Positions 1-12,200 of a DNA stretch of 64,000 nt are shown here, one piece after another (the stretch's first letter is position 1; every line of letters starts with the position of its first letter). Below the pieces are notes generated by a model. That model made no database searches and was not told the origin of the DNA. It worked only from the letters and a program-made list of their open reading frames with translations. The DNA is from Perca fluviatilis (taxonomy: Eukaryota; Chordata; Actinopteri; Perciformes; Percidae). The position numbers were made by a program, and so were the translations under genes. The DNA is taken from assembly GCF_010015445.1 (NCBI RefSeq), contig NC_053127.1:30442215-30506214 (forward strand), written 5' to 3'.

Positions 1-304
1 GGGCTGATCCAGCTGCAGCCGCGGAATTCTGCCGTGCTCCAAGGCTCCGACGCACGCTTTAATGCCACTGTGCAAGGAAACTGGATGGCCATGACATGGA
101 CTTTCCAAGGAATTCTGGTTCTCATCATCACTGAGAGCGGTGACGTAACTTTATCCAAAGAGCAGTTCTCTGCCAGATTCTGCTCCAGTGGTGACGCCAG
201 CTGTGTGGAGTTCACCATCCATAACGTCAGCCGCAATGAGTCTGGGCCAGTCATGTGCACCCTGCTGGGGGGGAGGTCAGAGACAGCACAGCTGGAGGTA
301 CAAG
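1..304 (+). CDS. igsf5: IGSF5 exon: first Ig (V-like) domain
   Basis: The exon is open from the first base, so it probably starts at or just before the window edge. It ends at a GT donor at 305 in phase 1. It encodes about 101 residues of an Ig domain, with the core Trp at local residue 33 in MTWTF and the F-strand Cys86 in GPVMC after a SRNESG turn. The B-strand position normally held by Cys is Ala22 (FNATV). Two other cysteines, Cys61 and Cys68, lie in the D/E region. Sequons are at N21, N75 and N79. The missing B-strand Cys means the usual intradomain disulfide cannot form, and Cys61 or Cys68 could substitute. Confidence 0.82.
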
Positions 305-3177
305 GTAGGCTCATTAACATCTAGCTGATGTGATTTATAGACATGCATCGTCTTCAACTCCGGTTCTAAACCTGCAAACTTCTACTTGTAACTGCTTTAC
401 ATCATTGCATTTTCTTTGCATCCCTATTGTCCTAATTTACCAATTCTGTTTGATTGTCTCTCTATATTTCTTACGATTGTACTTTCTGTGTTGTTGTCCT
501 GTATTTGTCTTTGTAATCTGACTCGATGACGTTGAGGATGAGGGTCGCCCCTCCACGATCTCTCGAGGTGAATTGAAGATCTAGCATCTTTTTACATTCT
601 TTTTATTGGTGATTTGAACAAGACTGAACAAACGTGCTAACAAATAACATTGTTTAACAATGACAAGGGAAACCAACCACAGGGGTCATAGTGGTATAGA
701 GACACACAGTAACACTGAAGAATGAAGTTGAATTAAAGGATTGGGATTGTGTGGGGAGGAGAGTGAAAGAGGAAAAGGAAGAAGATAGAATAAAAAATAC
801 AATACAGAGACTTAAACTATAATAAGTAAGTACTATGCCTTATTTTCTTCTCTTTATTTAGCTAATTGAACATCTATCATCTTTAATGACTTGGGGCCAG
901 AGGTGTCAAAAGTATTCCCATTCAAGTACAGATACTAGGGTTTAAAAAGACTTTTGTAGAAGTTGAAGTATCAACTCAAGTAAAAGTGTAGAACTGGTTG
1001 CAAAACTACTTAAAGTATAAAAGTAAAAGTAATGTAAGGGGGAAAAAAAATAATATTAATATGCTTTTTCAAATTAGACGGTGAGTTTTGGAAACAATTA
1101 GCTTGTGGTACTTGGGTGCGCAGAGCTTGCAGCACATTCGAAAGGAGTTGTTTTTGCATCCAACCATTTCTAAAAATTCTTCCTGGTACGGCCAGGGATG
1201 TAGAAGGGTTGGCTGGTCTTCCTGGTACGGCCAGGGATGTAGAAGGGTTGGCTGGTCTTCCTGGTACGGCCAGGGATGTAGAAGGGTTGGCTGGTCTTCC
1301 AGGGTCGACCCAGGGATGTAGAAGGGATGGCTGGTCTTCCTGGTACGGCCAGGGATGTAGAAGGGTTGGCTGGTCTTCCTGGCTACCAACCTCCTCGCTG
1401 GTGCTTGGTCGGGACATTTCGCTCAAATTCTCTTGAGTCTCTGCCATGGACATCTTCGTACTAGGCTACATACAGTACGTCTGCTATTTCCTTGCTGGAG
1501 TGTGACGTAATTTGTGTCATGTGCAGGTGCGATGGATCGCGTACAAACCAATAGGGTGTCGGAATGGTATATGTTTATACTTCTCATCCAACCACAATCA
1601 AATTCACTCTATCCGGATGGCACAATTTATCTGGATAGTTTTTTTTGAATGATGACAAGCCGGAATGAAAACAAGCTGAACTGAAATAGATGTAACGAGG
1701 CTATTTTTAAAATGTAAGGAGTAGAAAGTACAGATAATTTTGTGAAAATGTAAGGATTAGAAGTAAAAAGTCTGCTGTAAAATAATTACTCCAGTAAAGT
1801 ATAGTTACCCAAAATTTCCACTTAAGTAAGGTTATTGACACCTCTGCTTGGGGCAAGGTGGTGTTTGGTATTGTGAGAGACCCATGCTGCTTTGTGGCTG
1901 CCCTTCACACTCCCCTCAGGCAGTAGATTCAGAGTACTGCGGTTCAAGAGCTAAATGAGTAAAAACTCCTCAATACCCCGTACATTAGTTCGGCTTCACT
2001 TGCACATGTAATTTAGAGGTTGTTTTTGTAGAGATTGTTGCTGTAGCGTAGTACACCCAACTCACGATTCTATACGATTTTATGTTCATGATGCGATTTT
2101 CTCAGGATTTTCTTTAAAGGAATGAGCTACAGACAAATGACTGAAAAAAGTGCAACTGAAATAGTATTTGATCTTAAATAACAAAAATGAAATGTAATAA
2201 TTGTTTTTTTTAAACAAATCATGCATCTAAATAACTAAATAAATAGAAAAAAAATCTCTTCATATAAATACGTAGTGACGTCTGAAGTCCAAGAACGTTT
2301 CCCATCTGGGATATAAAGTAACTGAACGGAACTAGTGCAAAAAAAACAAAAACAAGGAGAGGGTTCTTCTCAGCGAGGCTGAAATATATATGCACACCGC
2401 CTTCAGCCAGGCACCATCCGACTTATGTTCTAAAACGTATTTTTAATTTCTACATTCGCTCTATAAAAAGCTCTCAATACAGTTGTGATGGAGGCGTAGT
2501 GACTGTGATGTACTGTGGAGGGCAGCAGTGAGCTCCAAAAGAATACCTGATGAACCAAGATGACCAAAACAGTATTATTATATAAGTGCTTAACACACAC
2601 ACACACTCACACACACACACACACACACTTACCTGCCATCCACTACTGGTAGCGTGATACTACAGAGCCAGTCTCTGGCTCATTATCCCCATGGAGAACC
2701 TATGTGCATGACAGTCAATTTACAGTGATTTTCATCCATACTAAGACAAAATATGGAAACATGCAGGGAACTCTACTTCAGGAATGGCTCGGAGGATAAC
2801 AACTTTTATTTCAGGGAGAAATACAATTAATTCCATTCCATTTCACTGAAATTTTATTTGTATTGAATGATTAAAATGGTAGCTATTGTTGGTTTGCTTC
2901 TATAAAGAGGGAAGTTCAGTGGGAGAGTCAGTGAGGACAACTATTACAGACTGTATCACAGAACTGGAATTTCAATCAGGAGAGCCTTTTAAGAGTGTAA
3001 TAAGTTCAATTAGCATGGCGCATAATAGGTTGATATGTTAGTCTTTGGAGATTAGACTCCACTGCAATGTGAAATTTATAAGGGGTATAGAGGCCATGCA
3101 TACAAGGATATCCCCCCCCCCCCACCCCCCACCCTATCTAGACAATGGCGGTGGTGATATGAAGGAAGAGTCTGAAG

Positions 3178-3225
<48 letters not shown>

Positions 3226-6200
3226 TATGTGACAGAGCATGTTTTTTTAAAGCCGTATGGGGCGGTTTAAAACTTTCAAATGAATGTATATTCATAATAA
3301 ATAATGATAACAAAAAAAAGTCAAACTCACTTCAAACAAGCTTCAAAACTCACCCATAATGCGTTTTGAGACCAACCAGTGGATATATGATCCATTCTCC
3401 ATTCAATAGCTTCAGGAAAAGAGCAAGATCAGTCAAAGTTCTACGGGAAGCACACCTTTTCTACACTTTTGGGGCTGCCATGAAGCTTGCCAAGATCATT
3501 CATTAGGGGGTCCAAGCCCGAATCTGCAAGAACCGGCGGTAGCAAGAGCTACGCCGTTCGCACAGCAGGGCTGTGGAACCCTATTGTTTTTCTAAGGATT
3601 AACCATATCGGAGTGTCTATTTGCACCCCCGGTACGAATAGCCTCGGCCACACAGCTGAGCTATTCACACCCTGTGACGTAACAACAAAAACACGTTGCT
3701 CGCGTGCACCGCAATCATGGCGGACGTTCATCTTCCATGACCGCAGAAACTGGCAAAGTTTTGTCTCTAAAGTTTATAACAATTGAATTTCTAGCGGAAA
3801 ATGGATACTACAGTTGCGCTTTCTGTCTTCAGTGAAAGCATACAACCGTTAGTTTGTTAGCTAGTACCTATTTTTTGTATACAGTACCGTTACCTAGCAA
3901 CTGAGGCTTGAAGAAACCAAGTGGTAAACAGTTATACAACCTTCTGTAAGAACTGCTAGGTGAGTGGTTAGTATGCTTATCTTTAATATGGGAGTTCGGA
4001 GTTCAATTCACCTGTGAGGCAATCTTATTTTTTTAATTTTGGATTGGATAATTTGCATGCAATTGCGCAAGTCAGGGTCCGCGAACGCGATTTTTTTTTT
4101 GCAGGGTGGTAGGGGAAGACTCATGAATTTGCCTGCTCTGGTTGGGTTGGTTAGGTTTAGGCAACAGGAGTGGGATTGATTATGGTTAGGGTAAGAATGT
4201 CAGGGAGATAATATTCCAAAAAGGTGTAATATATGAGTAGTATGGATAACTGTGTGTAACTATATGCCAAGGTACTGTAAATGAACAGGGGTGCAAATAG
4301 CATACATTGATATTTGTACCAGACCGGGTATTAATAGAACACATTGCTGTGTCCACCGGCGGGGTACAAATAGCATTCATTTCTAATTGCACCAGGGTAT
4401 AAATAGCACTTCTAATTGCACCAGGGTACAAATAGCATACACTGCTAATTGTACCAGGGATGCAAATAGCCTCACCCCATATTCATCATATTCATATTCA
4501 TATCATCATCATATTATTATTCTTCTCCGCTTAAAACTCTGACTACAGCCTAAACCGTACATGGTGGGGGGTTGCCATTTTCAGGACTGGTCCAAAACTC
4601 TGCAAGGACCTCAGGCGCAACAATTGACCCACTTCCACCACTAGGTGGTGCTATAGCAGAAAAAACGCGTTTGGCCCAAGGGGGTTAGCTTCGCTTCAGA
4701 ACTTGAACCTCCTATGGCGCCATTTTGTTGCTACCTGGCCATCACCTCCCGCTAGCATTCCACTGACTAGCATTCATTTTGGCGCCACTTGACGAATAAC
4801 TTTACATCTGAAGCGTTTAAAGACTCTATTTGTCCATCGTTTAGTTCTAAAGAAACACGACAATGTATAAAAGGCTCCATTACCTTGTACCTCACGTTAT
4901 GGCTCCGTAGCAAACGTTTTTGTAAAAATAGGCTAACGATTGTGTCACATAGTAGAGGAATTACCATATAGTACAGGATAAGCTTGCAGGCAGTTTCGAC
5001 TTACATGAGCTGTTTAGGATTAATTACTAATGTTAACTAGCATTTTAGTTAGCAATAATTAGCCTGTGCCCATGTTATCTCCTTACATATACCTACACTC
5101 TCCTTCTCTGTAAGATTGGGAATGATTGAGATTTCTCGTGGCACAGCTACCAGAAGACTTACAACTTTCAGACACGTTGCTCACGTCACATTTATGCTGT
5201 CTCTCTCATTTGGAGACTGCTCAGTAAAGCTGGCCATCACCCGAAAAGTGCTTCTAATAGCCTTCACTGGTCTCCATCCAGAGCAACGGGGTCTGTTGGT
5301 CCATTATATACTGTCTATGGTTTGGCCCGATTCAAAAACCATATATCCATGCGTTCCCTGGATCCAACTGAATCACGTGATATAGGCCACGCCCATTTCC
5401 GCCTAACTTTTACTCGTGAAAAATTGTGATTTATCAAAAACTTACTTTTTCAATCTCCTCCTAGACCGTGAGACCGATTGGCATGGAATTTGGCAGGTAG
5501 CATCTCCTGATGGGCCTGACAAAATGTTAATAAAAATAATTTTGATAGGATAAAAAGTGTGCATGTTATGCACAAAGAAATTTGTGTAGCTAACTATGAA
5601 AACACCAACTTTGCCATATCTCGGCCAAAATAAATGCTATCAACGCCAATCTTTAGATTCTTGTTTGCCATGACCCTCTGAAGGTCCCCCACCACAAAAG
5701 TGGTCACTAGGGGGCGCTACAAGTACAAAACATTTATATCTCATGAACGGCTCATCCGATTTTTACGAAATTTGATGGGTACCATCTAGGGGCACTCCTG
5801 AGGCCAAACCTAGAGTGGAGTACTGAGGGGTCAAAGTGGGCGTGGCCTATGGGACCCAAGTCTAAATTTACTACTTACACTAATGTGAACAACTTTAAAT
5901 TTACAGGGTATATAGGTCATGGACCACATCTACCAAAAATTACACATGTGGACCACTAGGTGGCGCTATAATGTTTTTTTGCCTTTACATCTACGTCTTC
6001 CTTGAATAAAGCTGAATCAGATGATATAGGTCACGCCCATTTCCGCTCAAAAGTTATTTCGTTATTGCGCAAAACCAAGTTTTTCGAACTCATCCTAGGC
6101 CGTGCGACTGATCTGCACGAAACCTGGTAGCTAGCATCTCCTGATGGACCTGACCAAAAGTTATTTTGCTATGTTAAAGTATGCGCATTTGACGACCAAA

Positions 6201-9200
6201 CAAATTTTCCTAGCTAGCTACTAATCACTAACTTTATCATATCTCTGCCAAATTAAATGTTATCAGCAAAGGACTTGAGAAGATCGGCCTTTAGGGGGCG
6301 CTATAAGCAACGTTTATTTGTTTTGGCCAATAACTCAATGCATTTCAATGGGAAATTTGCAATTGCAATATCTCTGCCACAGTAAATGCAATCCACACGA
6401 TTGTTCGGCATGCTGCTCTGAGGCTCTGTACCAAATTTGGCAAAGATCAGCCATTAGGGGGCGCTATAATCAACGTATAAGTGTTTTAGCCCTGTTAATC
6501 AATGTTAATGGAATATTTACAATGGGAATGTATCACAGCCATTTCCTAAGACGTTCCAATGTTAGTATATAGCACTGAAGCCAACAACCTAATAGGCCAA
6601 GACACTACTGAGGAATACACATCATCATCATCATCATCATCATCATCATATAGTACATCAGCATATGTGTTGATGATATGTTAATCACAAAGACAATACA
6701 ATCATTCCAAATCCAAAACGCCTGGATAAATGAAGAGGTGAGGGACCTAACCAGAGGCAAAAAAACTGACTTTCAGTCAGGTGACAAGGAAGCATACAAC
6801 ACCGCCGGAGTGAGACTGAGAGCTGGCCTCGAGGAGGCAAAGCAGAGTCATTAGGAGAGACTTCAACCTGGACTTCCACTGTTACGCCAATGACACCCAG
6901 ATTTACCTCAGCACCAAATCCCCCCACAATCCTCCACTCTGCCACATGAACTCCTGTCTGTCAGCTATTAAAACCTGGATGCAACATAACTTCCTCAAAC
7001 TCTACAGCGATAAAACAGAATTCCTCCTCATAGGCTCCAAATCCACACTTAGCAAAATCAATAACCCCACTCTCACCATCAACGGCACCATTGTCTCCCC
7101 ATTTCCCCAGGCCCGTAATCTTGGTGTGATCTTTGACTCCACCCTCTCCCTTGAGCCCCACATCCGTCATGTCATTAAAACCTCCTTCTTTCACCTCCGC
7201 AACATCGGCAAAATCAGACCCTCTCTCACACCCCCCGCTGAAAGAATCATTCACACCTTCATCTCCTCCCGACTGGACTACTGCAACTCACTTCTTCTCG
7301 GCATCAGCTCTACCAACATCAACCGACTCCAACTGGTCCAGGTCTAAAACAACTCCACTGGCTTCATATCTCCCACCGGATCACCTACACAATTGTGGTC
7401 CTCACCTACAAAGCCCTCCACCATCTGGCCCCCTCATACCTCACTGACCTCCTCTCCCCGTACCAACCCTCACGGTCCCTCAGATCCACCTCAGCTGCTC
7501 TCCTCTGTATCCAAAAATCCAACCTCTGCAGTTTTGGGGACAGAGCATTCTCCAGGGCAGCTCCCAGGCTCTGGAACTCCCTCTACTACTCCCTCAAGAG
7601 ATCCACATCTCTGAGTCTCTCACCATCTTCCAGTCTCGCCTCAAGACCCATCTCTTTACCACTGCCTATCCCTAGCCCCACGCCCCTCCCCTTTTCATCT
7701 CTGCCTGAATCTCGTTTTGTTTTGTTTGTTTGTCTTCATTATCTATACCTACCGTGTAAAGCGACTTTGAGTTCGTGAAAAGCGCTATATAAATTCAATT
7801 TATTACTGGAGAGAGACCTCAACACCAACAACACCAAGGATATGTGGTGGGTGATCCAGAACATACAGGATCTTTGTAGCCTGTGTGTGAGGCCACGTTG
7901 TTAGAACTTAACACATTTTATGCCCGCTTTGATCTCCGCAACAATGAGTCAAATACAAATCATGGTTTGTGCACGGCCCAGGACCGGAGGGGTCTGCAGC
8001 TGGTGATTAAAACTGCCCAGAACATCATTGTTACCCACCTACCAGGCATCATTGATGTCAGTGAGAAGAGGGGCCTGTGCAGAGCCCGAAGGATATTAAA
8101 AGATAATACCCATCCCAGCAACAGCCTGTTTACCCTGCTGCCGTTGGGCAAGAGATACAGAAGTATCTGCTGTCATACCAGCAGACTACAGAGCAGCTTC
8201 TTTCCTTAGGCTGAATGACTCCTCAACTCATCCTCCATAATCCACCATAAAAAAAAATGTTTCTTCCTGTGAAGCATAAAGGGACTACAACTCACATTTC
8301 GTTGTGCAACCCAGTGTTGTAAAATGACACTTGAATATGTTCTCATCACTCAATGACTGAATCCTAAAAAACACGCTGACTTCCTGTTTTCATTTCTCAG
8401 AGCACGGTACGGTCAACATCACGGGAGAAAACGTGACCGTGATGCAGGGCCAGCAGGTGGAGTTCCGGTGTGTAACATCTGCTTGGTACCCCACACCTAC
8501 TATCAACTGGACCCGGAATGGTCATGCTGTAGACAGCAGCCTGTACAACACCTCCAGCATGGCTGATGGGGATACCTTCAACTCCACCAGTGTCCTGAAG
8601 TTTCAGGCAGAAAGCAGTACCACAGTGGAGTGTTGGGCGACTGTGCAGGCATTAACAAATCCTCAATTCAGCTCAGTGTTCTTGGTGGTTGGTAAGAAGA
8701 GCTTCCACAACTTTTTTTCTCTCAATGTGTCTGGCACAAAGCCTCTTCCCTGTCTGCCTCTGGGCTCTTCCATGTTAGAACATTTCAAATGTACTGTTGT
8801 TTAGTTAGTTGCCCATTAAACGGAAGTGTAGGATGTGAAAATGTTCTTTTGGTTGCCTGGGGGTAGTCTCAATAATACTACTTTTGTTTGTTTGTCTTCG
8901 TTATCTATACCTACCGTGTAAAGCGACTTTGAGTTCGTGAAAAGCGCTATATAAATTCAATTTATTACTGGAGAGAGACCTCAACAACAACACCAAGGAT
9001 ATGTGGTGGGTGATCCAGAACATACAGGATCTTTGTAGCCTGTGTGTGAGGCCACGTTGTTAGACCTTAACACATTTTATGCCCGCTTTGATCTCCGCAA
9101 CAATGAGTCAAATACAAATCATGGTTTGTGCACGGCCCAGGACCGGAGGGGTCTGCAGCTGGTGATTAAAACTGCCCAGAACATCATTGGTACCCACCTA

Positions 9201-12200
9201 CCAGGCATCATTGATGTCAGTGAGAAGAGGGGCCTGTGCAGAGCCCGAAGGATATTAAAAGATAATACCCATCCCAGCAACAGCCTGTTTACCTTGCTGC
9301 CGTCTGGCAAGAGATACAGAAGTATCTGCTGTCATACCAGCGGACTACAGAGCAGCTTCTTTCCTTAGGCTGAATGACTCCTCAACTCATCCTCCATAAT
9401 CCACCATAAAAAAATATATTTTTTCTTCCTGTGAAGCATAAAGGGACTACAACTCACATTTCGTTGTGCAACCCAGTGTTGTAAAATGACACTTGAATAT
9501 GTTCTCATCACTCAATGACTGAATCCTAAAAAACACGCTGACTTCCTGTTTTCATTTCTCAGAGCGCGGTACGGTCAACATCACGGGAGAAAACGTGACC
9601 GTGATGCAGGGCCAACAGGTGGAGTTCCGGTGTGTAACATCCGCTTGGTACCCCACACCTACTATCAACTGGACCCGGAATGGTCATGCTGTAGACAGCA
9701 GCCTGTACAACACCTCCAGCATGGCTGATGGGGATACCTTCAACTCCACCAGTGTCCTGAAGTTTCAGGCAGAAAGCAGTACCACAGTGGAGTGTTGGGC
9801 GACTGTGCAGGCATTAACAAATCCTCAATTCAGCTCAGTGTTCTTGGTGGTTGGTAAGAAGAGCTTCCACAACATTTTTTCTCTCAATGTGTCTGGCACA
9901 AAGCCTCTTCCCTATCTGCCTCTGGGCTCTTCCATGTTAGAACATTTCAAATGTACTGTTGTTTAGTTAGTTGCCCATTAAACGGAAGTGTAGGATGTGA
10001 AAATGTTCTTTTGGTTGCCTGGGGGTAGTCTCAATAATACTACTTCAGTGAGGCTGTACTTAGGCACATGTTGATGTTTAGCAGGTGAATATTTACCATG
10101 TTACCCTTTTTAGTGTAGCATGGTAATATGTGCTAATTAGCACTAAACACAAAGTACAGCTGAGGCTAATGGGAATGTCATCAGTTTTGCAGCTATTTGG
10201 TCAGAAACCAAAGACAAATTTGAATTCTGACTTGATGATGGCGCAAGATGAAAATACAAGGCACCACTGAAGTTATTACAATTCATCCTGAGGACTGTGT
10301 GCACCAAATTTCAATGTAATCCATCCAAAAGTTGAGATGTTTCAGTCCGGGCCAAAGCAGTAGACTGACCGACAAACCAACATTGCAAATCCTAGAGCCA
10401 TGCCATGGCTTAAGACTACTCAATTTCATTTCAATTAACCTTAATTTCAAAATATAAAAAACGGATGAAAGTTAGACATATTACTGCTTTGCCTGATCCA
10501 AAGACTGTAAAAATAATGGACATAACATCTGTGACATCACCCATTCGTTTGTGGACAACAATTGGCAATTGGCGGACGTGACAATTTTTGGACGATAGTG
10601 TGGAGATGGGGAGGATGACGCGGCTAAGCTCGTGTTTATGGTTGCAAATGGTTTTAAAATAAATGGGACCATAATTTACAAAATGAACATCATTCTGTGT
10701 TGCAGAAGACTACTTGAAACCATAAAGTCATTATGGAAATGTTTACTGAGGTAATAAATCAAGTGAGAAGTGGTGTCCTTTTCCATAGACTTCTATAGAA
10801 ACGGATTTCTTTTTGCAAGCATGGAGTCGCCTCCTGCTGGAAATTAGATAGAATGCAGCTTTAAGGCACTTCAGCACTTCAGCATTGGCTTCATCCCATC
10901 ATTTTTACCGTATTTGGCCTGATCTCAGATGATGTCATTTCTTTTAATACCTCTCTGCTGCATTCATTTACATTTCTATGTCCATGTCTCAGAAATGACC
11001 GAGGATCCACAAATAGACCCTCCCTACTCCTGAACATAATGACCTTTGTAACTGAAGAATAATCTGATAAAATCAGCTTTTAATTGAATAAAAAACCCAT
11101 TTAACACATACTGTATAGAAATCACATTAACAGAACAAATCCTGAGTGTACGGTTTCAACCAGGACCTGCACACAGATAGCATGGATAACATGCTGTCCA
11201 AGATTGAAAAGCAGCTTGACAAGTAAAAGAGTCCTGCAGAAACCTGCACTGTGGAGGGGAAAGAGAAAGCCAATTATGATGTGTATTTATTTGGACAAAG
11301 TCTGGATGGGAGACATACGGTATGTAAATGATAAGGGGTTATGGAGGATGAGAGAGGCTTTGGATAAGCAGCAGCCTCAGTGTCTGTGACTGCAAGCTGC
11401 AAACCTCAGTATGGCCCATGTGAGATATGCCAGACTTAATCTCTCATTGGCATCCTCTATTCAAGCTGTAATTATGATGTAATGATCCTGCTCGACAAAT
11501 TTTACATCAAAAACAAAATTTATTAGAGAAAATAGCAATAGAAATGTATGTCCAACACAATTTCAGTGCTTTCTGTGTTTTCAGTGTAGTTACATGCAAT
11601 GTGTTTTCATAACTTGACAGTGGATATTGTGCTTCTTTTCCCCTTTTGGTTGTGTTCAGTCTTTTCAATTTGAGAGTTTAATTTGATAATAATAAGTCTT
11701 TGAGTGCTGGTTGTTCCTTCTGCAACAGTTCCCAAGCCTCCTGACTGGACCGTGCTGATAGCTGTGGTCGTGTCCTTTGGAGGTTCTGCTCTGCTGGTTC
11801 TGCTCATCATTGGAATCATATTCTGCTACAAACGCAGGAAAGAAAAAAGTAAGGCCCTAATTGTTTATCAGTCCAACACAACTTGCACCGTACAGTATGT
11901 CCTAAATCCAGCATATAAGCATATAATTCTCTGCAAATAGTTACGTAAATCACACTTACATTAACTAATTTATCTTGCAATCCTCTCCAGAAACCAACAA
12001 CCTAGATGAAATGAGGTAAGAAGCCACAAAACATGATAAATATTTTGCCACTACTTCATTCGACCGCTACATAACAGCACCTGCTTCTGCATGTTTCTAC
12101 ATCCAGTGAAATCCTCTGTTGTCCTTCATGTTTGTGTGTTGCAGGACACAGAGCCAGCTAAGTGTTGTCAACGCAGCAGGAAAGGGGGCGTATGACAACA

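Larger units (their letters stand above)
7720..8881. repeat. Tandem duplication, copy 1 (~1162 bp) including an IGSF5 exon
   Basis: This segment recurs immediately downstream at 8882-10043 with a constant offset of 1162 bases at both ends. Copies differ by few substitutions and two small compensating length changes, so the duplication is young. Each copy holds the last ~85 bases of the L2 element, the rest of the host LINE, an Ig-domain exon with its splice sites, and flanking intron. The junction shows only a few bases of shared sequence (CTTT). Confidence 0.93.
8882..10043. repeat. Tandem duplication, copy 2
   Basis: This is the second copy of the 1162-bp unit. It ends at the shared motif CTCAATAATACTACTT, after which single-copy sequence continues. 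It repeats the L2 tail, LINE fragment and Ig exon of copy 1. Confidence 0.93.

Noticed and set aside
1010..1453. Several overlapping open frames on both strands with a 13-residue repeat
   Set aside because: They come from the 39-bp minisatellite, whose length is a multiple of three. No start context, splice sites or domain support a gene.
3487..3786. 99-codon open frame upstream of repeats in the IGSF5 intron
   Set aside because: It overlaps a dispersed repeat fragment and has no domain or splice support.
3960..4022. Functional tRNA gene
   Set aside because: Only A- and B-box-like stretches are present. Stems do not pair well enough for a cloverleaf.
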